A DNA stretch of 64,000 nt, taken from assembly GCA_013141065.1 (NCBI GenBank), contig JABFRR010000005.1:62001-126000 (forward strand), read 5' to 3'. Within the stretch, counting starts at the first letter, position 1. Each line of letters opens with the position of its first letter. Positions 36,602-46,791 of this stretch are shown in pieces. The position numbers and the translations under genes were made by a program. The stretch is from Bacteriovoracaceae bacterium (lineage in GTDB: Bacteria > Bdellovibrionota > Bacteriovoracia > Bacteriovoracales > Bacteriovoracaceae). The notes below the pieces were generated by a model. The model saw only the letters and a list, made by a program, of their open reading frames with translations. It had not been told where the DNA came from and searched no databases.

Positions 36602-37930
36602 ATGAAGAAAATATCACCAGATCTCAATTCCTTATTTTGGACTCAACTCTTCGGCGCTCTCAATGACAATCTGTTTAAAAGTGCTTTGGTTATATTGATT
36701 ACCTATAAAAATATAAGTTTGATGGGTCTTTCATCAGGTTCAATGGTTGCTTTATGCGGCGGTCTTTTTATTTTACCTTTTTTTATCGTCTCAGCAACAA
36801 GTGGTCAGCTTGCAGATCGACTCAATAAAGTCTGGCTCACGGTCAAGATTAAAGAAGCTGAAATTCTCATCAGTTTACTTGGTGCTGTTGGGCTTTTTTT
36901 AGAAAATTATCCATTGATGATTTTTGTGCTCTTTTTATTAGGTTTACAGTCTACTTTTTTTGGACCAATTAAGTACGCTCTTATTCCACGCTATTCTTCC
37001 CCAGAGCAATTGGTTTTCGGTAATGCGATGGTGAGTTCTGGGACATTTATTGCAATTTTAATTGGAACAATTCTTGGTGGAATCGTTGCTGGTATTCAAG
37101 ATAATTATTGGCCATTAGTCTTTTTACTATTTTTAGTTTCCGGACTTGGTCTATATTTTGCTAAAAAATTACCAATGGACCACCAAGGAAATATAGAAGA
37201 TATTAATGAGTCAGTCGAATTAGCGGAAGTCGACTGGAATTTTTTTTCCTCAACACGAGATATTTTAAAATTGGTTTTCAAAGATTCCAATATTGGATTA
37301 TTAATTGTTGGCCTTTCTTGGTTTTGGTTTATGGGGGCGGGACTTTTATCATTGCTTCCTTTAATTGCAAAAAATATTTTTAATGGCAATGAATCAGTCG
37401 CAACTCTAATGCTTTTTACTTTTACAATGGGAATGGGAATTGGCCCCTTTCTTCTAGAGAAATTAACAAATGGAAAAATAAAGTTGTTTATTATTCCTTT
37501 AAGTTTAATTTGTATGACAATGGTTATTTTCGATTTAGCATTTATTGTGAAATTAGCTTCAAAACAAAGTGCACATTTTATGTCTTATCCTTTTCCCTTG
37601 GGTTTTAAGGATTTTCTTGGAGTGAGTACGAGCTATCGAACTTTAGTTGATTTATTTTTACTTTCTCTTTTTGGCGGAATGTTTACTGTGACTCAATTTG
37701 CTCAACTACAAAAAATTACTCCCCTGGGAGAGTTGTCCAGAATTGTTGCGGGCAATAATATTGTCAATGCCGCCACCATGGTGACTGTATCACTCCTCTT
37801 AATGTTTTTTCACGGCCAACAATTTTCGTTATCGCTTATTTTGGGAATTTTGGGAGTTTTGAATATTTTCGTTTGTATTATTTTGCTTTATTTTTACCAA
37901 AGTGAATTTAACAAGCTCTGGAGATTTTAA
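36602..37930 (+). CDS. MFS transporter, lysophospholipid (LplT)-like
   Basis: A 442-residue, twelve-helix MFS transporter. FWTQLFGALNDNLFKSALVILIT is the N-terminal hallmark of LplT and of the MFS domain of Aas-type fusion proteins, which flip lysophospholipids inward for re-acylation. ATSGQLADRLNK and GLQSTFFGPIKYALIP also match. The acyltransferase (Aas) gene is not present nearby. A HAD-type phosphatase gene follows after 3 bp. Confidence 0.88.
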   Translation: MKKISPDLNSLFWTQLFGALNDNLFKSALVILITYKNISLMGLSSGSMVALCGGLFILPFFIVSATSGQLADRLNKVWLTVKIKEAEILISLLGAVGLFLENYPLMIFVLFLLGLQSTFFGPIKYALIPRYSSPEQLVFGNAMVSSGTFIAILIGTILGGIVAGIQDNYWPLVFLLFLVSGLGLYFAKKLPMDHQGNIEDINESVELAEVDWNFFSSTRDILKLVFKDSNIGLLIVGLSWFWFMGAGLLSLLPLIAKNIFNGNESVATLMLFTFTMGMGIGPFLLEKLTNGKIKLFIIPLSLICMTMVIFDLAFIVKLASKQSAHFMSYPFPLGFKDFLGVSTSYRTLVDLFLLSLFGGMFTVTQFAQLQKITPLGELSRIVAGNNIVNAATMVTVSLLLMFFHGQQFSLSLILGILGVLNIFVCIILLYFYQSEFNKLWRF

Positions 37931-37933
37931 GTT

Positions 37934-38377
37934 ATGAAGTCTAAGGCCATTATTGTCGACCTAGACGGAACTTTGTGTGATGTAGATCACAGAGTCCATT
38001 TCGTGCAAAAGCACCCCAAGGATTGGGAGGGTTTCAATAGTAAAATGTCTGATGATTTACTTCACAATTGGTGTCAAGAACTCATTGACGCAATGCGAGC
38101 CAGGAATTATAAAATTCTTTTTGTCACCGGACGTGGTGACAGTTATCAAGAAGTAACAAAAACTTGGTTAAAAAAACATGGGATTATTTTTGATCTTTTA
38201 CTCATGAGGTCAGCTGGGGATTTACGAGAAGATGCTGATATTAAAGAAGATCTTTATAAAGATTCAATCCAGAATGTTTACGATGTTCTTTTCGTCCTTG
38301 ATGATAGAGCTTCGGTCGTTGAACGTTGGCGCAATCTAGGTCTCGTTTGTCTTCAGTGTGCGCCGGGAAATTTTTAG
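37934..38377 (+). CDS. HAD-family polynucleotide 3'-phosphatase-like protein
   Basis: A 147-residue HAD phosphatase. AIIVDLDGTLCDVDHR is motif I (Asp9, Asp11), ILFVTGRGDSY motif II, Lys in DIKEDLY motif III and FVLDDRASVVERWRNLG motif IV. The ending (DRASVVERWRNLGLVCLQ) closely parallels the phosphatase domain of T4 polynucleotide kinase. It likely removes 3'-phosphates from nucleic acid ends. It sits 3 bp after the LplT-like gene. Confidence 0.85.
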   Translation: MKSKAIIVDLDGTLCDVDHRVHFVQKHPKDWEGFNSKMSDDLLHNWCQELIDAMRARNYKILFVTGRGDSYQEVTKTWLKKHGIIFDLLLMRSAGDLREDADIKEDLYKDSIQNVYDVLFVLDDRASVVERWRNLGLVCLQCAPGNF

Positions 38378-38446
38378 TTACATTGTTTGATAAAAATTCG
38401 CTAATGACTTATCCTAATAATAGTTTAAATCATTAGGTGGGTAATT

Positions 38447-39157
38447 ATGAAAATTTCACTTTCTTTTTTGTTAGTAGCTCTTTTAGCTTCAGCTTGTAAG
38501 TTTAATGGTGGAGACTCTGCACCAGTAGAGCAAAATGAAGGCAAGTTTGGTGAGATTACAGAATTAGCGGAGAGAAATTTTACACCTTCTGAATTACTTA
38601 TTGGTAGAAGAATTTGTGGGGCTTTAAAATCCAAACGTGAACTGTTTGAATCTCTTGATGATAGAAAAGAGAAATTTCGTTTTCGTGGAGAAGTTAAAAA
38701 TTGTAATGTAGGTTCTATTCCCAACATGGGAGAATTCAATGCTGCAATTTCAAATACCAACTCCGCTTCTCTAGAGTATATTTCAGAGAGAGAAAGACTT
38801 AATTATTTCAAAGATATTGTGACAGATACCAGCGGAGTCATGAATATACTATGTGACAATATTAATAAAAAAGATATTGTATCTAACCAAATATTAAGTG
38901 GTTCATCTTATATTCGATTTAATTTTTTAATCGAAAAAGATTACGATCAAATAAATATCATTAAAAAAAGCAAAGATAATGTGGGCAACTATAGAACGGT
39001 TAGTGCCGAATCTGTTTCTGTTATCACTCAACTTAACCAAGCGCCAGCTAAATTCCGTGGAGTTGAAAAAGAAAGAGCTCTTTATTCTCTTTGTTCAACT
39101 CCAAAAGTTTTTAGTCATCTTAAGCAAACTTGGATGACGGCCATCACTGATTTTTAA
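38447..39157 (+). CDS. lipoprotein of unknown function
   Basis: A 236-residue predicted lipoprotein: signal MKISLSFLLVALLASAC with lipobox LASAC. The mature part has four further Cys residues and no recognised domain. It abuts the transketolase gene with no gap. Confidence 0.75.
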   Translation: MKISLSFLLVALLASACKFNGGDSAPVEQNEGKFGEITELAERNFTPSELLIGRRICGALKSKRELFESLDDRKEKFRFRGEVKNCNVGSIPNMGEFNAAISNTNSASLEYISERERLNYFKDIVTDTSGVMNILCDNINKKDIVSNQILSGSSYIRFNFLIEKDYDQINIIKKSKDNVGNYRTVSAESVSVITQLNQAPAKFRGVEKERALYSLCSTPKVFSHLKQTWMTAITDF

Positions 39158-41149
39158 TTAAAGAGTATGGTAAGCCTTCACAATTCCAGCACTCGATAAA
39201 TCAAATCGAGCATAGAGTTGATCAGCTTTATAGGCTGATTGACCAAACTCACCACCTATACCAAGTGTCACAGCTTTAAAATCCACTCGATGAGTATGTA
39301 GTGCATGAAGAATCATTGATCCCATTCCGCCAAGAACTTGATGATCTTCAATCGTGATGAGTTTCCCTTTCGTTTTTACGAGAGCATGCTTAAGTGTTTC
39401 AATATCAACATGATTAATAAAAGAATGGTTTATGACAGTTGCATTTATACCTTTTTCTTTTAATTCCAAACAAGCTGACAAGGCTTTTCCAACCATTGGC
39501 CCGGCAGCGACGATAGTTACATCTGATCCTTCAGCTAGAACATTCGCTTTATTCCATTGGTATTTTATATTTTCAACATAACTGACTGGATGATTTTCTC
39601 TTCCTAAAAAGAAGACCGTTGAATTTGGAGTGCGGCCAGCTTCACGATCTTTAGCAAAACTAGTGATGGCCTCATACATGAGTGCATCAGCTTCACTTGA
39701 ACTAGAACAATTCACGACATTTAAATGTGGAATACTCGCTAGAGCAGCAAAATAGGTAGTGGCCTGATGACTTGCTCCATCAGCGGCATCTTGAAAACCA
39801 GTATGTGAAAATAAAGCAATCACTGGTGCTTGTGAAAGACCTGCCATTATGAAAGGCAAGTTTCCTTTTGTGACACCAAATTGTGCAAATGTATCGACAA
39901 TAGGTATAAGACCAGCTTTTGAAAGTCCAACTGCTGAAGAAACCATATTGGCCTCTGCAATTCCAACATCGATATAATTATTTGGAAATTCTTTTTGAAA
40001 GGCTTTTATTCCAGTTGAACTTTGTAAGTCAGATGAAATTGAAAAAACGGGATAACCTTCTTTAGCTGCTCTTATACAAGCTCTCGCAAATCCATCTTGT
40101 ACTTTTTCAGTTTTTACAGCATTGGCAGCTGGGTCTTTTGGCGCTGGTTTTGATTTGTTGATTTCATCTACCCAAGATGTGAATTCACTTGGTGCTTCAC
40201 CATTATAAATTTCATTCACAAATGAAAGTAGCTTGTCATCAAAAGCAGAGAGGGGATATCCATGTCCTCCACTTGCACTATCTACTGTTGATTTTACTCC
40301 AAACCCTTTGAGTGTTTTAAATAAGATCGCCACCGGTTGAGTTGGATTTTTATCAGCGAGGCTTATGGCCTCTTCAATTGAATGAAGAACTTTTTCTAAA
40401 TTGTGCCCCTCGGACACTTTAATAACTTTCCAACCTAAGATGGCCAATGAATCAAAAGTTGGAGTCATTGAAAAAGAGTCTTCGTCTATACGTCCACCAA
40501 GTTTGGTATTGTTATCGGAAACAAGCATAACAAAGGGATTCATTTTATTTTTTAAGGCAAGACCAGGAATTGCGGCGAAAGCTTCGCGTGCTTCACCTTC
40601 CATTGCACCTCCATCAGAGAGTGTGCAAATAGTGAGTCTTGTATTGCCAATAATTTTATCGGCCATGGCAAGACCTTGGGCCTGTGGTAAACCTGATCCA
40701 AGTGGGCCATTAGAAATTAAAACACCTTCTGGATTCAAGTGAGCTTCCCCGTGACCGGTGAGTTTACTTTCTATACTTCTGAATTTTTTTAAATCATTAA
40801 AAGTTAAATTATCAAAACCATAATTTGCACGAAGAGCATAGATTCCATTTTCAGTGTGTCCGGCATCGTTGACAAAGTTATAATGGTCAAACCAATTTGG
40901 CTTTTTAAACATTAAAGCATGAGTTGCACTCATAATTTCTGCAAAAGCAGCAGGGCCACCCCAATGGCAAGCAGCTCCACCGATGGTTGCGTGCATATTC
41001 ATAAGGGCCACAAGTGCGCGAGTGGCACGCGGATCTGCTAAGACAATATCATTGCCGGTTTTGTCTTTTAAAGTGAGAGCATATTTTGGAGAGTGAGTGG
41101 GATTTTGGGCAAGTTTTGATTTAATGGATAATGGCTTAATCATTTTCAC
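39158..41149 (-). CDS. tkt: transketolase
   Basis: Thiamine-diphosphate enzyme of the pentose phosphate and Calvin-type rearrangements, 663 residues. The TPP motif is LSDGGAMEGEAREAF ... DNNTKLGG; NGPLGSGLPQAQGLAMA and the pyrimidine-domain FSISSDLQSSTG plus IGIAEANM-type (VGIAEANMVS) signature match. The N-terminal region is unusual: GGAACHWGGPAAFAEI replaces the common SGHPGGPLS motif, though the HxG context is kept. GAGGAG precedes the ATG. Confidence 0.92.
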   Translation of the reverse strand: MKMIKPLSIKSKLAQNPTHSPKYALTLKDKTGNDIVLADPRATRALVALMNMHATIGGAACHWGGPAAFAEIMSATHALMFKKPNWFDHYNFVNDAGHTENGIYALRANYGFDNLTFNDLKKFRSIESKLTGHGEAHLNPEGVLISNGPLGSGLPQAQGLAMADKIIGNTRLTICTLSDGGAMEGEAREAFAAIPGLALKNKMNPFVMLVSDNNTKLGGRIDEDSFSMTPTFDSLAILGWKVIKVSEGHNLEKVLHSIEEAISLADKNPTQPVAILFKTLKGFGVKSTVDSASGGHGYPLSAFDDKLLSFVNEIYNGEAPSEFTSWVDEINKSKPAPKDPAANAVKTEKVQDGFARACIRAAKEGYPVFSISSDLQSSTGIKAFQKEFPNNYIDVGIAEANMVSSAVGLSKAGLIPIVDTFAQFGVTKGNLPFIMAGLSQAPVIALFSHTGFQDAADGASHQATTYFAALASIPHLNVVNCSSSSEADALMYEAITSFAKDREAGRTPNSTVFFLGRENHPVSYVENIKYQWNKANVLAEGSDVTIVAAGPMVGKALSACLELKEKGINATVINHSFINHVDIETLKHALVKTKGKLITIEDHQVLGGMGSMILHALHTHRVDFKAVTLGIGGEFGQSAYKADQLYARFDLSSAGIVKAYHTL

Positions 41150-41303
41150 TCCTCAGTGTGCGGTATAAAATTTGTATAAGCATAGCAAAAGTTTAAGGCC
41201 ATTTTGAAGTTTATTTTAATGGTCAGTGATAGGTTTAGTTAAAGCTTGCAAGACATAGATGCGAAGATTCCGAAAGCCAGGGTTATTTATGCAATTTTTT
41301 ATT

Positions 41304-41310
41304 AATGAAA
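41304..41310. repeat. 7-bp target-site duplication, left copy
   Basis: AATGAAA, repeated exactly at 43057-43063 on the other side of the IS. Confidence 0.9.
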
Positions 41311-43056
41311 ACTACGTCTCGGAGAGGCCCGCGTTAACTTGACTAAAATTTATATTGCAGTTCGTATTGGCCAACAATTTTTTTATGGCAATTATATTGC
41401 CCATGATAAATTTATTTCCCGATTTACCCATTATAAGACATAAGCAGAAAGAAACAATCGCTAATTTAAAAGCTGGCGAAATAGATGATCTGAGAGTTTC
41501 AAATAAACTCCCTATTGATGACATTGTTAAATATGGCCTTCAAGAAAATTTTTTAAAAGATGGATTAAAAAGTTTTCCTGATCCAAGAAAAACTTTTGAT
41601 ATACCAATAGAAGCATTACTTCTGCCGCAAGTTCTTCAGCGACTTAATGACGAGCACTCGCTTTTGCTTGCTCCTTATATGTTAAATTCTGCTGAACTTA
41701 TGACTGAACTTGGTTATTCCGCGAGGGTATTAGAAGAAGGATTTAATAATAAAAATACCTACGAACGAGTTACTCCTTTTCATGGAGAGACGTTAAAACA
41801 TGTTTTGTTAAGTACGAAAGTAGATCAATTATTTAATTGGTTCAATACTGATTGGAACCAGTTAATGAAACTAAACGCTCCAGGAAGAACCAGACAATAT
41901 ATTATTGACGGTACTGAAATTCACGTACCAAAACATTTATATAAAAAATATGATGGCGCTGGTGTCGTCACGAATAATGAAGGTGAAGTTCGTTATGGTT
42001 ATAAAGTAGTTTGGATTCAAGAAATAATTGATCGAAAGGGAGTGATTCGCTCAATGACCATGTCACCAATACAAACTCACGATTTAAAATTAGGAAAAGA
42101 ATTAATAGCAGATTTTGATTTTGAGGAGGGGGCTTTATTATTAATGGATCGCGGTTTTTAGATGGAGAATGGATTACCCACTTAAAGTATGATCGAAAAA
42201 TAGACGTCTGTATGCCACTAAAATGTAACAGCGAAATAACTCAGTTTGCAATTGCCCAAGCGGAGTTTGATAATAAGTGGCAGCCACATCCGACCAGAGA
42301 AAAGCAAAAAATTTGTGAGATAAAAAAATCAGAATTGGAATGGAGCTTGTGCCAAAGTTTTAATAGTGGAGTGCTTGTTAGATTTACCAAAAAAATGGCG
42401 AGGAAGAGAATATTGTTTTCGTTGATACTAGAGCAGGAATAAGTGGCAAAAATATTCTAGCTACCTATGATCAGCGAACCGAGATTGAAGAAAGCCATCG
42501 GCAAATGAAATGCTTTCAGGGGTTAGAAAAACTTCCATCTAAAAAACTTGTTCATGTTGTTTTTAAATTATTATGGGGACGATCGCATATAATCTTTTTA
42601 ATTTATTTTTAAATTCAGAAAAATGTTCAACACTTGAAGACTATACCCTTAAAACTCACCGACAAAGAAGAAGATCCAGCGAGAGAAATCCAGAGATAAT
42701 AATTTATACTGGCGATACATATGCCATCTTAAATAATTTAGATTTCCTAGATATAATTTTGACGTTGAAGAAAAGCACTCAAATGAAGTTGCGAAAAATC
42801 TTTAAAGAATTAACAAGCTAAAAATGTCCGCCTAAAATAATCGAATATTTTTCAAAAAAATTTACATTGATTGTCCGATGAAACCGCTTATCCTAATTTT
42901 AAGAATTGCTCGCTCAGGGGCAAGTAAACAAGGGGTTTTGGTGGGAACTTGATGAATTATTGGTTTTAGTAGTTCAAGTTGAACTTTTTTTAATGTGATA
43001 AGTAGTCGAAAAATGGCGAATTATGAAAAATAATGCCGCCCTCTCCGAGACGTAGT
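41311..43056 (+). mobile_element. IS4-type element with YREK transposase
   Basis: A 1746-bp element. Ends read inward ACTACGTCTCGGAGAGG from both sides, a perfect 17-bp inverted repeat with weaker matching beyond. Perfect 7-bp duplication AATGAAA. It is unrelated in sequence to the other IS4-like copies in the window. It lies between transketolase and the sensor kinase, about 80 bp before the kinase ATG. Confidence 0.93.
41385..42821 (+). pseudogene. IS4-family transposase, frameshifted
   Basis: The catalytic core is readable in pieces: DGTEIHVP (first Asp), LLLMDRGF (second Asp) and, in another frame near 42467, YDQRTEIEESHRQMK, an exact Y-x2-R-x3-E-x6-K signature of the IS4 family. Breaks occur at TTTTTA near 42158, at CAAAAAAAT near 42389 and near 42570, each at a homopolymer. 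The ATG at 41385 is the likely start; a TTG ten codons earlier is open too. Inactive unless recoded. Confidence 0.88.
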
Positions 43057-43063
43057 AATGAAA
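43057..43063. repeat. 7-bp target-site duplication, right copy
   Basis: AATGAAA, an exact repeat of 41304-41310. Confidence 0.9.
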
Positions 43064-43142
43064 ATTGTACACTCAATAAAAAAGAAGTTCTAACCGATAG
43101 GAAATGAATGAATAATTCTCGCAAAAATTAAGATAAGGACCT

Positions 43143-44867
43143 ATGAACCTCAGGCAAAAATTCATATCTATTCTTGTTGTAGTAGGTTCGTTGTTTTTAG
43201 TAGTCATTTATTTCATTTCCACTTCCGTTTTATTAAAAGGTTTTGTTAAGATTGAAGATCAACAAAATCAAAATAATGTTAATCGTTTTAGTGAGCTTTT
43301 AATTAATGAATTGGAAAATTTAACCACTTCAACAATTTCATGGTCAACTTGGGATGAAAGTTACAATTTTGTAAAAAAACCCTCAAAGAAATTTCTCCTA
43401 AGTAACTATTTGATAGATTCGATAATGGATTCAAAATTTTCGAGAGTGATGTATTTCAATCTTGCAGGCGATAATCTTTTTACTCAAGACTATGACTTGA
43501 TAAATCGAAAATTTGTAATAACCAATAAATTTACTTTGGATGATTTTAAAAATAATGTAATTAAGAAGTTGAAAATCAATGAACTATCTAAACCCAGAGT
43601 TGGTTTTTATAAGACCGTAAATCAACTTGAATATTTTTCACTAAATCCCGTTTTGGCCGGCAATGGAAAGGGAGAGTATATTGGTTATTTGGTAATTTTC
43701 CGCGCACTTGATAAAGAATTTATTGAAAAGTCTCGAAGAATTATGAAGTCCGATTTAAGTTTAGATTACTTCAATAATTTAAATGATCTTAATATCACAA
43801 GCAAAAATGTTGATTTCCATAAAACAAAAGAAAGAGTCAATGCAAAAATCAGATTTCCTGATTATCTCAAGAAAGGTCAGTTGGTGTTCAATATACCTAT
43901 GCCGCGAAAAATTTCAATGCATGGAGAGGATACACTTTTTCGCTACTTAGGATTATTAACAATACTAGTAGCCGCGAGTTGTTTAATAGTCTTTAAAGTT
44001 TTTGATTCGAGCGTGCTACAAAGAATTCTAAAGCTCAAAGAGCAGCTACAGTTAATTTCAAGAAATAATTCAAATTTAATTAGAGTTGAAGTAACTGGTA
44101 CAGATGAGATTGGAAAACTATCTGAAGGAATTAATTATACATTAAATGCCGTTGATCAAAAGCAGCTAATTATAAATAGAACTTCTAAATTTTCAGCACT
44201 TGGTGAAGTGGCTGCCTCAATCGCTCATGAAATTAATAACCCGCTTGCGGTTATTTCAGGCCTTTCTGCCCAGATGGCCAAGCTAATCGAAAATCCAGAC
44301 TTCGATAAAACTGAATTTAATAAAAAAATAATTAAAATAAAAATGAATGTTTTAAGAATTGAAAAAATTATTAATTCGCTACGCTTTATTGCCAGAGATG
44401 GTGACTTAGATGATTTTGTAATGATAGGGATGGGAAAAATTTTAGAGGATGTTGAAACTCTATGTATTGAAAGATTGAAACATCAAAATATTAAACTAAT
44501 AACGAAGGACTTCGATCCAGCTATCAAGCTTAGGTGTAGGCCGGTTCAAATTGCACAAGTTCTTGTTAATTTGATGAACAATTCGGTAGATGCTCTTGAA
44601 GATCAAGAGGGAGCATGGATTGAAATTGCTTCTTCTATTGTTGACGATAAAATAGTAATTAGTCATTCAGATAGCGGTCCGAAGATACCCGATCATGTGG
44701 CTTTAAAAATGATGGACCCTTTTTTTACAACAAAAATTTCAGGAAAAGGAACTGGCTTGGGATTAAGTATTTCAAAAAATATTATTGAACAACACGGTGG
44801 AATGATTTCCTTAGAAACCGTTCCGAATACCCGATTTATTATATCATTTCCGCGATTATTGTCTTAA
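43143..44867 (+). CDS. CHASE4-type sensor histidine kinase
   Basis: A 574-residue membrane sensor kinase. Two membrane helices (residues 9-31 and ~263-285) bracket an extracytoplasmic domain with STISWSTWDESY, the CHASE4 signature. A HAMP segment follows, then HisKA with phospho-acceptor His362 in ASIAHEINNPLAV, and a HATPase with NLMNNSVDAL, HSDSGPK and GTGLGLSISK. No response regulator is adjacent. The IS at 41311-43056 lies just upstream and may have changed its promoter. Confidence 0.92.
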   Translation: MNLRQKFISILVVVGSLFLVVIYFISTSVLLKGFVKIEDQQNQNNVNRFSELLINELENLTTSTISWSTWDESYNFVKKPSKKFLLSNYLIDSIMDSKFSRVMYFNLAGDNLFTQDYDLINRKFVITNKFTLDDFKNNVIKKLKINELSKPRVGFYKTVNQLEYFSLNPVLAGNGKGEYIGYLVIFRALDKEFIEKSRRIMKSDLSLDYFNNLNDLNITSKNVDFHKTKERVNAKIRFPDYLKKGQLVFNIPMPRKISMHGEDTLFRYLGLLTILVAASCLIVFKVFDSSVLQRILKLKEQLQLISRNNSNLIRVEVTGTDEIGKLSEGINYTLNAVDQKQLIINRTSKFSALGEVAASIAHEINNPLAVISGLSAQMAKLIENPDFDKTEFNKKIIKIKMNVLRIEKIINSLRFIARDGDLDDFVMIGMGKILEDVETLCIERLKHQNIKLITKDFDPAIKLRCRPVQIAQVLVNLMNNSVDALEDQEGAWIEIASSIVDDKIVISHSDSGPKIPDHVALKMMDPFFTTKISGKGTGLGLSISKNIIEQHGGMISLETVPNTRFIISFPRLLS

Positions 44868-44970
44868 CTCGTTGCAGGAAATTGGCATTAGTCAATTATT
44901 ATCAAACTATAATAGTATATTACTTTAGTTCCAATGATATTCTTCCGATAGTAGTTTCAAGAGGTCATTG

Positions 44971-45222
44971 ATGTGTGAAGTTTGCAGTGCTGAAGGTAAA
45001 GATTATCGTTATCTTAATGGCCCAAAAAATCAAATTACGACTGAACAACTTTATAAGGTTTTCAGAGACAGCGTCGCACCCGTGAAGCTTTGTTACGTTC
45101 ATAGTATTGAATTATTTATGTTAGGTGAAAGACGTTTTTTACATGAACATCTATCTTTCGCTCATAAGCTTGCCAGTAAAGTGAGAAAAAGTGCTGCTGG
45201 GCAATCTCCATTTGGCTTTTAG
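44971..45222 (+). CDS. small unidentified protein
   Basis: An 83-residue soluble protein starting MCEVCSAEGKDYRYL (CxxC near the start) with another Cys and His in LCYVHSIELF, so a small metal site is conceivable. AGAGGTC precedes the ATG at 44971. No family recognised. Confidence 0.6.
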   Translation: MCEVCSAEGKDYRYLNGPKNQITTEQLYKVFRDSVAPVKLCYVHSIELFMLGERRFLHEHLSFAHKLASKVRKSAAGQSPFGF

Positions 45223-45247
45223 TTATTCTTCTTGATACAATCTCTCA

Positions 45248-46687
45248 GTGGAAAATCGAGAAATCTTACAAGCAAAAAGTTTTATCAATAATGAATGGAT
45301 CGGACATTCGACGACTAATATTTTAGTTGTTAAAAATAAATTTGATCAAAGCAGTCTCGCCCATGTTTCTTATGCTGATCCTTCAGAAGTTCAGTTTGCC
45401 ATTTCAAATTCAGTACAAGCTTTTCAAAGTTATTCAAAGACTTCAGCTGAAGAACGACGTGATTACCTGTTAAAAATTAAAGATGGACTTCTTTTAGAAA
45501 AAGAAAAATTTATCAATCTCATTGTCTCTGAAGCAGGAAAACCGATTGAGTACGCCAAGGCTGAAGTTGAGCGCTCACTCTTTATTTTGCAAACAGCAGC
45601 TGAAGAAGCTATGCGAATCAGCGGTGAAGCTATCGCCATGGATTATGGCATTGGAAAAAATCGCACTGGTCTTACTAAGAATTTTCCATTGGGCCCAGTT
45701 CTCGCGATGTCGCCTTTTAATTTTCCTTTGAACTTAGCTCTTCATAAAATAGCTCCAGCACTGGCCGCTGGTTGCAGTGTGATTTTAAAGCCTTCACCTT
45801 ACACTCCACTAACGGCATTGGCCTTAGCTTCACTTTGCAAGCGAGTTGGTTTGCCTTCTGGTGTTTTAAATGTAGTGATTTGTCAAAACTCAGAAACCCT
45901 AATGATGTTACAAGATGAACGCTTGAAACTTCTTTCTTTTACTGGTTCGGCTGATGTGGGTTGGATGTTAAAATCAAAAGCTGGAAAGAAAAAAGTCGTT
46001 TTAGAATTAGGTGGAAACGCCGCTGTCATTGTTGATCGAAGTGCCAATCTTGAAGAAGCAGCTAAAATGATTGCGATGGGAGCTTATAATTATGCGGGAC
46101 AAGTCTGCATTTCAGTTCAAAGAATTTATGTTGATCACAGTGTCTTTGATCAATTTCTCATTCATTTTAAAACGGCAGTCAGTCTGCTAAAAATTGGTTC
46201 TCCAATGGAAGAGGGGACTATCGTTGGGCCACTCATCGACCGGGCCCATTTAGAGAGAATTGATCACTGGGTAAAAGAAGCAACACTTAAAGGTGCCCAA
46301 ATTCTTTTTGGTGGTAATGTTTCTGATCTTGAACATAATATTTATTCTCCAACACTGTTAACTAATACCCAAGCTGATATGAAAATAGTTTGTGAAGAAG
46401 TTTTTGGGCCAGTGGCAATCATTGAAAAAGTACAGTATTTTGATGAAGTCATTAAAGAAGTCAATCGCTCGCGCTATGGACTTCAAGCAGGCTTATTCAC
46501 CAACCAAATTTCTCAAATGAAATACGCTCATGAAAACCTAGAAGTCGGTGCACTAATCATTAACGGACTTCCAGGTTTTAGAGTCGATACAATGCCTTAT
46601 GGTGGTGTGAAGGATTCTGGTCTTGGCCGCGAAGGAGTGCGCTACGCTCTGGCCGACATGTTGGAGCCACGACTACTTGTTTACTAA
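45248..46687 (+). CDS. NAD(P)-dependent aldehyde dehydrogenase
   Basis: A 479-residue aldehyde dehydrogenase of the broad succinate-semialdehyde/lactaldehyde type. SPFNFPLNLALHKIAPALAAG, TGSADVGW, LELGGNAA (Glu ~253), YNYAGQVCISVQ (nucleophile Cys ~287) and EEVFGPVA are visible. The substrate cannot be told; the Cys motif QVCISVQR favours the glyceraldehyde-3-phosphate (non-phosphorylating)/lactaldehyde group. The start is GTG at 45248, 25 bp after the small protein gene. Confidence 0.9.
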   Translation: MENREILQAKSFINNEWIGHSTTNILVVKNKFDQSSLAHVSYADPSEVQFAISNSVQAFQSYSKTSAEERRDYLLKIKDGLLLEKEKFINLIVSEAGKPIEYAKAEVERSLFILQTAAEEAMRISGEAIAMDYGIGKNRTGLTKNFPLGPVLAMSPFNFPLNLALHKIAPALAAGCSVILKPSPYTPLTALALASLCKRVGLPSGVLNVVICQNSETLMMLQDERLKLLSFTGSADVGWMLKSKAGKKKVVLELGGNAAVIVDRSANLEEAAKMIAMGAYNYAGQVCISVQRIYVDHSVFDQFLIHFKTAVSLLKIGSPMEEGTIVGPLIDRAHLERIDHWVKEATLKGAQILFGGNVSDLEHNIYSPTLLTNTQADMKIVCEEVFGPVAIIEKVQYFDEVIKEVNRSRYGLQAGLFTNQISQMKYAHENLEVGALIINGLPGFRVDTMPYGGVKDSGLGREGVRYALADMLEPRLLVY

Positions 46688-46723
46688 TTAACTAATTATT
46701 CTCACTCATTTTCTTACAAAGCC

Positions 46724-46752
46724 TTGATGTTTTATATTCTGAGCGGTGTAAT
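46724..46752 (+). promoter_or_regulatory. candidate sigma-70 promoter for the cytochrome c gene
   Basis: TTGATG and TGTAAT separated by 17 bp, about 40 bp before the GTG start. Reading from sequence only. Confidence 0.4.
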
Positions 46753-46791
46753 TATCATGCACATGCCTTCATTAATAAGCCGAGGTTGTCC

